Of a stretch of 64,000 nt of DNA, positions 15,897 through 25,538 are shown one piece after another. The DNA lies in contig CAZFQL010000007.1 of assembly GCA_964520905.1 (NCBI GenBank), positions 112,329 through 176,328 on the forward strand, written 5' to 3'. The translations under genes and the position numbers were made by a program. This DNA is from JAGVIE01 sp964520905 (GTDB lineage Bacteria; Bacteroidota; Ignavibacteria; UBA10030; SZUA-254). Position 1 is the first letter of the stretch. Each line of letters begins with the position of its first letter. A model generated the notes under the pieces. It was not told the DNA's origin, did not search any database, and saw only the letters and a program-made list of their open reading frames with translations.

Positions 15897-18800
15897 ATGG
15901 TAAAAACTTTAAAACAAGCTGAAGAAGTTCTCAGGGTTATTTCCGAGAATGTTAACGATCTGATAGTTGTAACAGATTTAAAAGGCAGGCGAATCTCATC
16001 GAATTCCGCTTATGATAAGCTGATAGGTCACCCGGAAACTTTAATCGGCACAGATTATACAACAGAAGTCCATTCTGATGATTTGACGTTAGTCAAATCC
16101 GGTATTCGATCTGCGGCGGAAGGCAATTCACCTGTGAACTTTACTCACCGCTTATCTCTTTCCGGTGGCAATGTCCGTATTCTTGAATCAAAAATAATTC
16201 GCCTCATTGATGATAAAGATAGGCCGATGAACCTTATCATTTTCTCGCGTGATATTACCGAAGCGACGGAATCCCAGAGAGAACTCAGGCTTCTTGCGCA
16301 CGCGATCGGATGCACCAAAGACGCATTTCTTTTAACGGATATGAATAACAAACTCATCTTCGTGAATCCGGCGACACGTGAAATGTACGGTTTTTCAGAA
16401 AAAGAGTTGTTGGGCAAAGATATCAGCGTACTTCGTTCAATCAACAATCCTGCCGATATACTGAAGCAGATGGAGAAAGCAACGCTCGAGCGCGGGTGGA
16501 ACGGTGAGTTGCTCAACCGTCGCAAGGATGGCGCAGAATTTCCAATCGAATTGTGGACTTCAACAGTACATGATGAGTTGAATAAACCGGTGGCTTTAGT
16601 TGGTATTGCGCGGGATATAACCAATCGCAAGCAATCCGAGGAACGATACAGAAGTACTGCCGCTAAATTACAATTCATGCTCGATAATTTGAATATAGTC
16701 GCATTCGAATTAGACAGCGAAGGCAATTTCCTTCTTTCACGCGGAAAAGGACTTGAGAAATTGGGTTTGAAGCCCGATCAAATTGTCGGACTGTCTATCT
16801 ATGAAGTATACAAGAACAATCCAGAAATATTAAAGATGGTTAAAAAAGCTTATGCCGGAGAGTGGGGAGAAGCTGACATTGAGGTAGCGGGAGTCATCTG
16901 GAATACAAATTATATTCCTATCAAAAACAGTGAAGGAAAGGTTGAACATATCTTCGGCACTGCAATAGATGTTACCGCACGCAAACATGCTGAAGATGCG
17001 TTGAGCTACGAGACAGATCTGTGGCATACATTGATGGACAGCATTCCCGATACGATTTATTTCAAAGACATCAGCTCGCGGTTCACGCGTGTAAACAAAG
17101 CGCAGTGTAATATTCTCGGGATTCAGAATTCAGAGGAAGCCGTTAGCAAATCCGACGCTGATTTTTTCGCTCCGGAACATGTCGCCATTGCCCTTAATGA
17201 TGAGAAAAAAGTAATAACGACTGGAGAGCCGCTCCTCGGCAAGATAGAAAAAGTAACAACAATCGAAGGCAAAACTCGATGGTTTTCGACAACAAAAGTT
17301 CCTATGAGAAATAAGCAGGGGAAAATTGTAGGCACTATCGGTAGTTCGCGCGATATCACGGAACTTAAACAGGCAGAGGAAATTGAATCTGCATTGTACC
17401 GGATAGCTGAAGAAACGAGTTCAGCCGCAGATTTTCAGAAATTATTTAGCGCGATACATACCATAATCAGTGGTTTGATGTATGCAAGAAATTTTTACAT
17501 CGCGCTCTATGATAAAGAGAATGATTTATTGAGCTTTCCATACTTCGTCGATGAAGTCGATGTCCCCCCAGAGCCGGGTCCTCCCAGCAGAGGATTAACT
17601 GCATACGTCCTTCGTACCGGAAAATCACTTCTCTGTGATTTAAAAGTAACGGACGAATTGGAGAAACGCGGCGAGGCAGAACTTGTTGGCGTTCCGAGTC
17701 CGATATGGTTGGGAGTGCCGCTTGTTGTCGAAGGTAAGACAATCGGAGTTACGGTTGTTCAACACTATACCGATCCTGCCGCGTATACTGAACGTGATAA
17801 ACAAATTCTTGAATTTGTATCGACTCAGGTTGCTAAAGCAATTGAGCGTAAGCGTTCGGCAGATGCTCTTAAAAAAAGTGAAGATCGTTACCGGGCATTC
17901 ATCGAGCAAAGTTCTGAAGGAATATGGCGTTTTGCAACAGATGTACCGATTTCATTACTGCTGCCTGAGGATGAACAGATTCGATTATTTTTCAAACATT
18001 ATTATCTCGCTGAATGCAACAATGCAATGGCTCAGATGTACGGATACAATCAAGCGGGTGAGATTATCGGATTAAAACTCAGCGATATGCTTGTATCGGA
18101 AGATCATCATAATTATGAAATATTTCAAAACTTTATACGCTCCGGTTATCGAATGACACAAGCTGAAACGCGAGAACGAGATCGTTATGGAAATTCTAAA
18201 ATCTTCTTGAATAATTTTGTCGGTATTATTAAGGAAGATGCTCTCTACGGGTGGTGGGGTACTCAGCTTGATGTTACAGAACGTCGTCAAGCTGAAGAAC
18301 TAATAAAGCAATCGGAAGAGAAGTACAGAACATTATTCGAGGATTCGCAAGATTGTATCATTCTGACTACTCCAGAAGGGAATCTTATCGATATCAATCC
18401 GGCAGGAGTTGAGATGTTCGGTTTTTCTTCGAAAGAAGAATTATTGAAGGTTGGTAACGCGCGGGAGTTGTACTATAATCCGGTGGACCGAGAGTCATTC
18501 ACAGATCACTTGGCTCAATATACATTTGTGAAGGATATTGAGATAGCAATTAAACTCAAACACGGTGAAAAGCGGATCGTTCTGGAAAATTCGTCTGCAA
18601 TCAGGGATGCCTATGGCAGCATTATCGGCTATAGATCTTTTCTCCGAGATATTACAGAGAGAAAAAATCTCGAAGATCAGCTCCGGCAAGCACAAAAAAT
18701 GGAGAGCATAGGCACATTAGCCGGTGGTATTGCTCATGAATTTAATAATCTCCTTGGGATTATATTAGGATACGCATCTATACTTACTTCCGCAAAGCAT

Positions 18801-19841
18801 GACGAACAAAGACTTACGCAAGGCGTAGAAACGATTAAGAAGGCTGTCCAGCGCGGGGCAGATCTCGTACGTCAGTTGCTAACGTTCGCACGGAAAGGTG
18901 ATACAACTTTCGGATCTGTAAATCTAAATGAATTGGTAAATGAATTAATCGAGATGCTGAAGCAAACGTTTCCGAAAACCATCAACATAATAAGCGATCT
19001 GATCATAGATATTCCACTCATCACTGCTGATTCGAGCCAGATTCATGCGGCACTCCTGAATTTGTGTTTGAATGCCAGAGACGCAATCATAGAAAATAAA
19101 CCCGGCAGTTCAGGCGGCGGCACTCTCACTATATCCACAGGTATTATTAGAAAAGATGCGCTTCGGCTTAAGTTTGCTGTCGCACAAGCCGATGAATATG
19201 TTTATGTCAGTGTTAGAGATACCGGTATAGGTATGGATGAAGAAACAAGGAATCGTATGTTCGAGCCTTTTTTCACGACGAAAGAATTAGGCAAAGGAAC
19301 AGGTTTGGGATTAGCTGTTGTTTACGGCGTTGTCAATAGCCATTATGGATATGTGGAGGTTGACAGTACAAAAGGTGTCGGAACCATGTTCACCGTATAT
19401 TTTCCCGTGGCTGAAGGGACTGATCAAATCCAGATATCTGAAAAAGAAGTAGTTCAAACTGTAACCAAAGGCAATGAGACTATCCTGATCGTAGAAGATG
19501 AGGAGATGCTTGCCAGCTTGCTGAAATCTATACTCGAAGATCAGGGATATAAAGTTTTTGTAGCGAGCGATGGTCAGGCTGGGTTAGACTTGTATAAGAA
19601 GAATAAGGAGCAGATACAACTTATCCTGTCGGATATGGGTTTACCTCGACTTGGCGGATACGAAATGTTCATGAAGATGAAAGAAATAAATCCCGACGTG
19701 AAAGCGATCTTAGCCAGCGGATATTTTGAGCCGAACTTGAAAGTTGAGCTTGTGAATGCCGGAGCGAAAGACTTTATACAAAAACCGTATGTTGCAGAGA
19801 TAATAATGCAGAGAATACGCGAGGTTTTGGATGAAGGATGA
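15897..19841 (+). CDS. Multi-PAS/GAF hybrid sensor histidine kinase with receiver
   Basis: The 1314-residue protein has no membrane segment, so it is probably a cytoplasmic sensor. It has four PAS domains (about residues 5-480), a GAF domain (about 495-650), two more PAS domains (about 655-930), then HisKA with H947 in GIAHEFNN, a HATPase with GTGLGLAVVYG, and a C-terminal receiver with D1246 in LILSDMGLP. Recurrent DITERK/DVTARK linkers mark the PAS ends. The ATG at 15897 is preferred over the in-frame GTG at 15888 because AAGGTG lies 8 bases upstream. The receiver suggests onward phosphotransfer; no partner lies alongside. Confidence 0.92.
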   Translation: MVKTLKQAEEVLRVISENVNDLIVVTDLKGRRISSNSAYDKLIGHPETLIGTDYTTEVHSDDLTLVKSGIRSAAEGNSPVNFTHRLSLSGGNVRILESKIIRLIDDKDRPMNLIIFSRDITEATESQRELRLLAHAIGCTKDAFLLTDMNNKLIFVNPATREMYGFSEKELLGKDISVLRSINNPADILKQMEKATLERGWNGELLNRRKDGAEFPIELWTSTVHDELNKPVALVGIARDITNRKQSEERYRSTAAKLQFMLDNLNIVAFELDSEGNFLLSRGKGLEKLGLKPDQIVGLSIYEVYKNNPEILKMVKKAYAGEWGEADIEVAGVIWNTNYIPIKNSEGKVEHIFGTAIDVTARKHAEDALSYETDLWHTLMDSIPDTIYFKDISSRFTRVNKAQCNILGIQNSEEAVSKSDADFFAPEHVAIALNDEKKVITTGEPLLGKIEKVTTIEGKTRWFSTTKVPMRNKQGKIVGTIGSSRDITELKQAEEIESALYRIAEETSSAADFQKLFSAIHTIISGLMYARNFYIALYDKENDLLSFPYFVDEVDVPPEPGPPSRGLTAYVLRTGKSLLCDLKVTDELEKRGEAELVGVPSPIWLGVPLVVEGKTIGVTVVQHYTDPAAYTERDKQILEFVSTQVAKAIERKRSADALKKSEDRYRAFIEQSSEGIWRFATDVPISLLLPEDEQIRLFFKHYYLAECNNAMAQMYGYNQAGEIIGLKLSDMLVSEDHHNYEIFQNFIRSGYRMTQAETRERDRYGNSKIFLNNFVGIIKEDALYGWWGTQLDVTERRQAEELIKQSEEKYRTLFEDSQDCIILTTPEGNLIDINPAGVEMFGFSSKEELLKVGNARELYYNPVDRESFTDHLAQYTFVKDIEIAIKLKHGEKRIVLENSSAIRDAYGSIIGYRSFLRDITERKNLEDQLRQAQKMESIGTLAGGIAHEFNNLLGIILGYASILTSAKHDEQRLTQGVETIKKAVQRGADLVRQLLTFARKGDTTFGSVNLNELVNELIEMLKQTFPKTINIISDLIIDIPLITADSSQIHAALLNLCLNARDAIIENKPGSSGGGTLTISTGIIRKDALRLKFAVAQADEYVYVSVRDTGIGMDEETRNRMFEPFFTTKELGKGTGLGLAVVYGVVNSHYGYVEVDSTKGVGTMFTVYFPVAEGTDQIQISEKEVVQTVTKGNETILIVEDEEMLASLLKSILEDQGYKVFVASDGQAGLDLYKKNKEQIQLILSDMGLPRLGGYEMFMKMKEINPDVKAILASGYFEPNLKVELVNAGAKDFIQKPYVAEIIMQRIREVLDEG

Positions 19842-19868
19842 TTTGTCGGTTCGTTCCGGAATACCGGT

Positions 19869-20405
19869 TTAGAGTCGTTTAGCTTTTCTTGCAAACTCAA
19901 AAGCTGCGATACCGAACGCAACTGCCGCATTCAGAGATTGTTTCATCCCGAACATCGGTATGTCAACGGCGATATCGGCTTGAGCTACAAGCTCTTTTGA
20001 TATGCCGGTTATCTCGTTACCGATGATAAGACAAAGTGGAAAAACATCGTCCGGCAATTCGAAATACGGAATACTCTTATCTGTATGTTCAAGTGCACAG
20101 ATGCTTACCCCTTCAATTTTGAGACGGGTCAAAAGTTCAACAGGATCTTTATGATATTCCCACGGGACAGTATTCGTAGCGCCTAAAGCGGTTTTTTCAA
20201 TCTCTTTTCTTGGCGGGTGGGGTGTAAATCCGCAAAGGAAAAGTTTTGCTATACGTGCGCCGTCCGCTGTTCGAAAAATCGAGCCGACATTGTAGAGACT
20301 TCGTATATTATCAAGCAGAACATAAATAGGAAAACGTTTTTCATAATTTAGTTGTTCAATAGTATATCGCTGTTTGGCTATTTCTTGATGTGATAATTTT
20401 CGCAT
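19869..20405 (-). CDS. TrmH-family (SpoU) RNA 2'-O-methyltransferase
   Basis: The 178-residue protein has the SPOUT-class knot motifs: motif 1 in LDNIRSLYNVGSIFRTADG, motif 2 in LIIGNEITGIS and motif 3 in IPMFGMKQSLNAAVAFGIAAFE. It lacks the N-terminal substrate-binding extension of TrmH proper and RlmB, so the target RNA (tRNA or rRNA ribose) cannot be named. It is transcribed away from cmk, and the two predicted promoters overlap. Its stop lies 27 bases from the end of the converging hybrid kinase gene, with a short CCGG inverted repeat between. Confidence 0.88.
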   Translation of the reverse strand: MRKLSHQEIAKQRYTIEQLNYEKRFPIYVLLDNIRSLYNVGSIFRTADGARIAKLFLCGFTPHPPRKEIEKTALGATNTVPWEYHKDPVELLTRLKIEGVSICALEHTDKSIPYFELPDDVFPLCLIIGNEITGISKELVAQADIAVDIPMFGMKQSLNAAVAFGIAAFEFARKAKRL

Positions 20406-20431
20406 AACGATAATATAATAAATTCATCAGA

Positions 20432-20460
20432 ATCATATGAAAAGATTGATTCCTTTTCAA
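20432..20460 (-). promoter_or_regulatory. Predicted trmH-family gene promoter
   Basis: On the minus strand TTGAAA (20460-20455) is followed after 17 bases by TATGAT (20437-20432). Transcription would start near 20425, about 20 nt before the ATG at 20405. Confidence 0.45.
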
Positions 20461-20474
20461 TTATTTTGTATATT
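20446..20474 (+). promoter_or_regulatory. Predicted cmk promoter
   Basis: TTGATT (20446-20451) is followed after 17 bases by TATATT (20469-20474). Its -35 box lies inside the spacer of the opposing promoter. The upstream in-frame TTG at 20466 falls inside this promoter, which supports the TTG at 20508 as start. Confidence 0.5.
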
Positions 20475-20507
20475 TACCTGCTTGAAATCCTTATATATCA
20501 ACAAAAT

Positions 20508-21185
20508 TTGAAGAATTTAGTCATTGCCATCGATGGTCCTGCCGCTTCAGGCAAAAGTACCACATCAAAATTAGTAGCTAAGGATTTAGGCCTTCTCTAT
20601 GTTGATACTGGGGCTATGTACAGAGCGATGACATTAAAAGTCCTCCAGAGCAAAATTTATATTGAATCGGAGGAAGAAATTTCTTATCTTGCCCAAAATA
20701 CGAATATTCGACTTGAGCAGAATGAGGATCAGGTAAAAGTGTTCCTTGATAATAAAGATGTTTCAAAAGCGATCAGAAGTCAAGCTGTTACAAAAGCAGT
20801 TAGTGCGGTCAGTTCGATTAAGAAGGTTCGTGAAGTGATGGTTCGGGAACAGCGGCGTATGGGTGAGCGCGGCGGAATCGTTCTTGATGGAAGAGATATC
20901 GGAACGATAGTATTTCCCGACGCTGATCTTAAAATATTCATGATCGCAGATGTAAAAGAGCGCGCGCGCCGTCGGCAAAAAGATTTGGAAATAGAAGGTG
21001 AAAATGTAGATATTGAACGGCTCGTTGAGGAAATTATCGAACGTGATCGAAAGGATTCGAAAAGAAATATAAGTCCATTGTGTAAAGCGGATGATGCGAT
21101 AATCCTTGATACTTCCAATCTAAGGATTACAGACCAGGTTGAGTTTATTGTGAAGAAAGCTAAAGAGATAATTGCGAAACGATGA
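20508..21185 (+). CDS. cmk: Cytidylate kinase
   Basis: Cmk phosphorylates CMP and dCMP to the diphosphates. The 225-residue product has the P-loop AIDGPAASGKST a few residues from the N-terminus, the LLYVDTGAMYRAMTLK motif, the LDGRDIGTIVFPDADLK motif, and the ERARRRQKDLE lid, all standard. No ATG is available; TTG at 20508 gives the usual short lead to the P-loop, and an earlier TTG at 20466 overlaps the predicted -10 region. The stop codon overlaps the ispH start by 4 bases (ATGA), so translation is coupled. Confidence 0.93.
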   Translation: MKNLVIAIDGPAASGKSTTSKLVAKDLGLLYVDTGAMYRAMTLKVLQSKIYIESEEEISYLAQNTNIRLEQNEDQVKVFLDNKDVSKAIRSQAVTKAVSAVSSIKKVREVMVREQRRMGERGGIVLDGRDIGTIVFPDADLKIFMIADVKERARRRQKDLEIEGENVDIERLVEEIIERDRKDSKRNISPLCKADDAIILDTSNLRITDQVEFIVKKAKEIIAKR

Positions 21186-22090
21186 TAGTACGAATTGATG
21201 CGAGTGCAGGATTTTGTTGGGGTGTTATTAGAACAGTCAACATTGCTGAATCCGAATTGAAAAATAATCAGCAGGATACAAAGCTCTACGTTTTAGGAGA
21301 TATCATCCATAATCCGATGGAGATCAGCCGCCTGCAGAATGAAGGACTGAATACCATCACGCATGAAAATCTTTCGGGCGTCAAAGACGGCAAAGTATTG
21401 ATACGCGCCCATGGTGAACCACCTTCAACGTTTGAAAAAGCACGTGAACTGGGGATTGAGATTATCGATGCCACATGCCCTGTAGTGAAGAAAGTCCAGG
21501 AACGCATCAAGAAATTTTACGACAGCGGTTATCAAATCGTTATCTATGGTAAGATAGATCATGCCGAAGTAATCGGGCTAGTCGGGCAGACAAATGGTGA
21601 AGCGATCGTAATAAAATCGCTTCAGGAAATAGATAAAGTAGATTTAGGACGGAAGACGGTACTTTTCTCTCAAACAACGATGGATAAACAGACTTTCCAT
21701 CAATTAAAGGAAGAGTTTCAAAAGCGGATCAAGGAATTGATAGTTGAAACGTTCCAGGAACAAGCGAGCGAGTTCCATGCAAAAGATACTATATGCGGAC
21801 AGGTATTCGGAAGAGATAAAAAGTTACGCGAGTTTGCAAGTCAAAACGATATTATGATTTTTGTAGCGGGCAGAGTTAGTTCGAATGGTAAGGTGTTATT
21901 TCATATTTCACTGGAAGCAAATCCGCGGACATATTTTGTAGAGGATGAATCCGAATTGAATCCTCAATGGTTTCAAGATGTACATAAAGTTGGCATCAGC
22001 GGCGCTACATCCACGCCGCAATGGTTGATGGAAAAAGTGAAACATAAAATCGAAGCTATGTTTCCCGTCTCTCAACCCGTAACGACATAA
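21182..22090 (+). CDS. ispH: 4-hydroxy-3-methylbut-2-enyl diphosphate reductase
   Basis: IspH catalyses the last step of the MEP isoprenoid pathway, giving IPP and DMAPP with an iron-sulfur cluster. The 302-residue product keeps the three cluster cysteines (FCWGVIR, ATCPVVKK and DTICGQV) and the histidine-containing IHNP and RAHGEPP motifs. The stretch RVSSNGKVLFH replaces the more usual SSNT form, as in other Bacteroidota-like IspH. It overlaps cmk by 4 bases and lies upstream of rpsA, an order seen in many relatives (general knowledge). Confidence 0.94.
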   Translation: MIVRIDASAGFCWGVIRTVNIAESELKNNQQDTKLYVLGDIIHNPMEISRLQNEGLNTITHENLSGVKDGKVLIRAHGEPPSTFEKARELGIEIIDATCPVVKKVQERIKKFYDSGYQIVIYGKIDHAEVIGLVGQTNGEAIVIKSLQEIDKVDLGRKTVLFSQTTMDKQTFHQLKEEFQKRIKELIVETFQEQASEFHAKDTICGQVFGRDKKLREFASQNDIMIFVAGRVSSNGKVLFHISLEANPRTYFVEDESELNPQWFQDVHKVGISGATSTPQWLMEKVKHKIEAMFPVSQPVTT

Positions 22091-22231
22091 CAGTTTTTCA
22101 GTCATCATAAAATAAAATAACAATAACCTTCAAGGTTGTTACATGACGCGGGTAACCGATGACTTTACTGCGGCATGAAAACACTTTGATCATTTAGTAT
22201 AAATGGTAGTAATCACATTTTAGGAGATTTA

Positions 22232-24088
22232 ATGGCAGTAGAGCACAACGATTCCACAATTCAAGGAACACCCGTTTCGGATCTGTCAGTTATTCCGGTA
22301 ATTAACACTCCAGCAAAAACCACCCCCAAAAAATTTAGTATTGCAAGTATCGAAGAGCGCGAATATTCCAAAGAAGAATACCTGGAATTATCCAAGCTGT
22401 ACGATAAGACTTTCAGCAATATTCAGGAAGCTCAGATCATCAAAGGCAAGATCGTTGCAATCACCGATAATGCTGTTGCAATAGACATCGGTTTTAAATC
22501 GGAAGGACTCGTTCCTATAACCGAGTTCCCGAACATCGACGAGCTTTCTCCCGGTGACGAGGTCGAAGTTTTCCTCGAGAGTGTTGAGAATAAAGACGGG
22601 CAACTTGTGCTCTCCCGGAAGCGCGCGGATTTCATGCGCACATGGGAGCGAATTGTCAAAGCATTTGAAACAGGAGAAATTCTTCAGGGAAAAATCGCCC
22701 GCCGTATCAAGGGCGGATTGGTTGTTGATCTGATGGGACTCGATGCATTTCTGCCTGGGTCACAGATTGATATCAAACCTGTACGCGATTTCGATCAGTT
22801 CATCGGTAAGACGATGGAATTTAAAGTTGCGAAGATCAATCATCCGAACGAAAACGTTGTCGTCAGTCATAAGGTTCTCATCGAGGCGGAAATGCAGGAA
22901 CAGCGCAAAGCGATCCTTAACAGTCTCGAGAAGGGTCAGGTACTTGAAGGTACAGTTAAGGCAATTACCGATTTCGGTGTGTTCATAGATCTCGGTGGTG
23001 TCGACGGTCTTATTCATATCACCGATCTCTCGTGGGGCAGAATCAATCATCCTTCTGAAGTCGTTAAACTCGACCAAACGATTAATGTTGTGGTAATCGA
23101 TTTCGACGAAGCGAAGAAACGCATATCGCTCGGCTTAAAACAACTACAGCCGCATCCATGGGAAAATATAGAGACGAAATATCCTGTTAATACGAAAGCC
23201 AAAGTCACCGGCAAGGTTGTCTCTCTCGCGGATTACGGTGCATTTATTGAGATCGAAAAAGGTATTGAAGGTTTAATTCACATTTCCGAAATGAGCTGGA
23301 CACAGCACATCAAACATCCCTCGCAGGTCGTTTCAATGGGACAAATGGTCGATGCCGTGATCTTGAGTCTTGATAAGGAAAATAAGAAAATCTCGTTAGG
23401 CATGAAACAGCTTGAACCCGATCCATGGCTTACGCTTTTGCAAAAATATCCGATCGATTCCAAACACGTAGGCACGGTTCGTAATTTAACGAACTTTGGT
23501 GTGTTCGTTGAACTTGAAGAAGGAGTCGATGGGCTGGTTCACATCTCTGATCTATCGTGGACAAAGAAAATCCGTCACCCCGGCGAAGTTGTGAAAAAAG
23601 GCGACAAGATTGACGTTGTCATACTCGGAGTCGATGTTGACCAGCGGCGTATTTCACTCGGACATAAGCAGGTGAAGGATAATCCATGGGATGCATTCAC
23701 GGAAGCGTTCAAGGTCGGCACTGAAACTACCGGTAAGATTGTTCGCATCATCGAGAAGGGTGTTATTGTTGAATTACCTCTCGGTGTCGATGGATTCGTT
23801 CCGGTTTCACAGCTTGCAATGACGCAGATTAAGAACATTGCCGATGCGTTCCATGTCAACGACGAGCTTCCGTTAAACGTCGTCGAGTTCGACAAAGAAA
23901 GCAAAAAAATAGTTCTCTCTGCCGTCGAATTCCTAAAACATAAAGAGCAGAAAACGATCGACGAATACGTTTCAAAACATAAACTGCCTCCAATGACGAT
24001 AAAGGATGTTGTGGAGATTGCAAACAAACCCATTGAAGTTCCGCCAGAGGAATTCAATGAATCTCCAACATCAGATTTCCTGATGTAA
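22232..24088 (+). CDS. rpsA: 30S ribosomal protein S1
   Basis: The 618-residue protein has six S1 RNA-binding repeats, recognised by recurring DFGVFIDL / DYGAFIEI / NFGVFVEL and GLIHI(T/S)(D/E)(L/M)SW segments. An acidic N-terminal extension and a C-terminal tail flank them. S1 binds mRNA leaders and delivers them to the 30S subunit. The ATG at 22232 is preceded by AGGAG at good distance. A 141-base gap separates it from ispH; a 7-bp inverted repeat lies there at 22122-22140 without a T-run, and no convincing promoter is seen. Confidence 0.96.
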   Translation: MAVEHNDSTIQGTPVSDLSVIPVINTPAKTTPKKFSIASIEEREYSKEEYLELSKLYDKTFSNIQEAQIIKGKIVAITDNAVAIDIGFKSEGLVPITEFPNIDELSPGDEVEVFLESVENKDGQLVLSRKRADFMRTWERIVKAFETGEILQGKIARRIKGGLVVDLMGLDAFLPGSQIDIKPVRDFDQFIGKTMEFKVAKINHPNENVVVSHKVLIEAEMQEQRKAILNSLEKGQVLEGTVKAITDFGVFIDLGGVDGLIHITDLSWGRINHPSEVVKLDQTINVVVIDFDEAKKRISLGLKQLQPHPWENIETKYPVNTKAKVTGKVVSLADYGAFIEIEKGIEGLIHISEMSWTQHIKHPSQVVSMGQMVDAVILSLDKENKKISLGMKQLEPDPWLTLLQKYPIDSKHVGTVRNLTNFGVFVELEEGVDGLVHISDLSWTKKIRHPGEVVKKGDKIDVVILGVDVDQRRISLGHKQVKDNPWDAFTEAFKVGTETTGKIVRIIEKGVIVELPLGVDGFVPVSQLAMTQIKNIADAFHVNDELPLNVVEFDKESKKIVLSAVEFLKHKEQKTIDEYVSKHKLPPMTIKDVVEIANKPIEVPPEEFNESPTSDFLM

Positions 24089-24110
24089 TATCCAATCGCA
24101 GAATGAATGA

Positions 24111-24142
24111 ACAAAGAGTTGTCTTTTTAGACAACTCTTTGT
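24111..24142. terminator. Strong hairpin between rpsA and mtaB
   Basis: A perfect 13-bp stem (24111-24123 with 24130-24142, loop TTTTTA). No T-run follows, so termination is uncertain; the right arm also overlaps a predicted mtaB promoter. Confidence 0.45.
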
Positions 24143-24147
24143 ATTAT
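24119..24147 (+). promoter_or_regulatory. Predicted mtaB promoter inside the hairpin
   Basis: TTGTCT (24119-24124) and TATTAT (24142-24147) are 17 bases apart. The expected start of transcription (about 24154) nearly coincides with the mtaB ATG at 24156. Confidence 0.4.
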
Positions 24148-24155
24148 AAACCAAT

Positions 24156-25538
24156 ATGAAAGTTGCACTCCAGACACTCGGTTGTAAACTGAATTTTGCG
24201 GAAACATCGACTATAGGCCGCCAATTTGTAGAGCGTGGTTTTGAAGTAGTTGAAATCGATCAGCCGGCTGATGTTTTTGTTCTGAACACATGCAGCGTGA
24301 CCGAGCGAGCCGATCGGGAATGCCGACAGCTTATCCGCAGAACGTTTCGCCGCTCGCCAGATGCATATGTGATCGTCATAGGTTGTTATGCTCAATTACA
24401 ACCGGATGATATTGCAGCGATAGACGGAGTCGATCTTATCGTCGGTTCGAAACAGAAATTTAACATCTTCAATTACACAAATGGTTTCGCAAAAAAAGGC
24501 AATCCTCAGGTTTTTGTCTCTTGCATCGATGAAGACCACGATTTCGCTCCCGCATATTCTGCCGAAGTCGGCGGCAGAACAAGAGCGTTTCTGAAAGTCC
24601 AGGATGGCTGTGATTTTAATTGTTCGTTTTGTACAATTCCTCTTGCCCGCGGTGAAAGCAGAAGTTCTTCAATCTCCGATATAATACGTCAAGCCCGTTC
24701 GATTGCAGAACAGGGTTACAGAGAAATTGTAATCACCGGAGTCAATGTCGGCGATTATGGAAAGAGAATCGGCACAAATATTTTAGAGCTGTTGAAAGAA
24801 CTCGATCGTGTCGACGGCGTTGACCGGTTAAGGGTGAGTTCTATCGAACCGAACATTTTATCGAAAGAGATAATCGACTTCATACTCGCCTCGAAAAAAT
24901 TCTGTAATCATTTTCATATTCCATTGCAGAGCGGGAGCGATGCTATTCTCAAAAGAATGAGACGAAGATATCTCACCGAAGAGTATCGAGAATTAATAAC
25001 GTACATCAAACAAAAAGACCCGACTGCCGGAATCGGCGCCGATGTTATTGCAGGATTCCCGGGTGAAACCGACGAGTTATTTCAAGAAACTAATAATTTC
25101 ATCTCATCACTGCCAATCTCGTATCTGCACGTGTTCACATATTCTAAACGACCCGATACGCTGTCGGCGGGATTTACAGACGAAATCGAACCTAGAATTC
25201 GCTTCGACCGCAGTGAAACACTGCGCAACCTGGGAATCATAAAACGGAAGGAATTTTATTCTTCGTTCATCGGAAAATCGATTCCCATTCTTTTTGAAGG
25301 AACGGTTCGAAATGGTACTATTTCAGGTTTAAGTTCTAACTACATTCGGGTTGAAATACCCGGAGACGATTCATTCACAAATCAAATACATTATGTAAAA
25401 ATTGATTCCATAAAGGAAGAACATTGCCTCGCCGTAAAAGTCGACGGTGTTTCAGGTGAGGATTGCCCCCCGGAATTCATACCCGGTCCGTCGCTTGTGA
25501 ATTCATCTGTCTTATCATCATTTAAGGAACCATCATGA
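24156..25538 (+). CDS. mtaB: tRNA ms2t6A37 methylthiotransferase (MtaB-like)
   Basis: This radical-SAM enzyme adds a methylthio group to t6A37 of tRNAs. The 460-residue product begins with the UPF0004 domain (LQTLGCKLN, NTCSVTERAD, IGCYAQ, with three cluster cysteines). The radical-SAM core carries C152, C156 and C159 in GCDFNCSFC, then ISYLHVFTYSKRPDT and a C-terminal TRAM-like part. The GCKLN form and the CSVTERAD motif point to MtaB rather than MiaB or RimO. The stop overlaps the next start by 4 bases. Confidence 0.92.
   Translation: MKVALQTLGCKLNFAETSTIGRQFVERGFEVVEIDQPADVFVLNTCSVTERADRECRQLIRRTFRRSPDAYVIVIGCYAQLQPDDIAAIDGVDLIVGSKQKFNIFNYTNGFAKKGNPQVFVSCIDEDHDFAPAYSAEVGGRTRAFLKVQDGCDFNCSFCTIPLARGESRSSSISDIIRQARSIAEQGYREIVITGVNVGDYGKRIGTNILELLKELDRVDGVDRLRVSSIEPNILSKEIIDFILASKKFCNHFHIPLQSGSDAILKRMRRRYLTEEYRELITYIKQKDPTAGIGADVIAGFPGETDELFQETNNFISSLPISYLHVFTYSKRPDTLSAGFTDEIEPRIRFDRSETLRNLGIIKRKEFYSSFIGKSIPILFEGTVRNGTISGLSSNYIRVEIPGDDSFTNQIHYVKIDSIKEEHCLAVKVDGVSGEDCPPEFIPGPSLVNSSVLSSFKEPS

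Noticed and set aside
22091..22231. Promoter or terminator between ispH and rpsA
   Set aside because: The inverted repeat at 22122-22140 has no T-run, and no box pair with proper spacing was found.
23575..24114. Minus-strand frame of 179 codons inside rpsA
   Set aside because: Low-complexity Ser/Thr-rich shadow of the S1 repeats; no domain.
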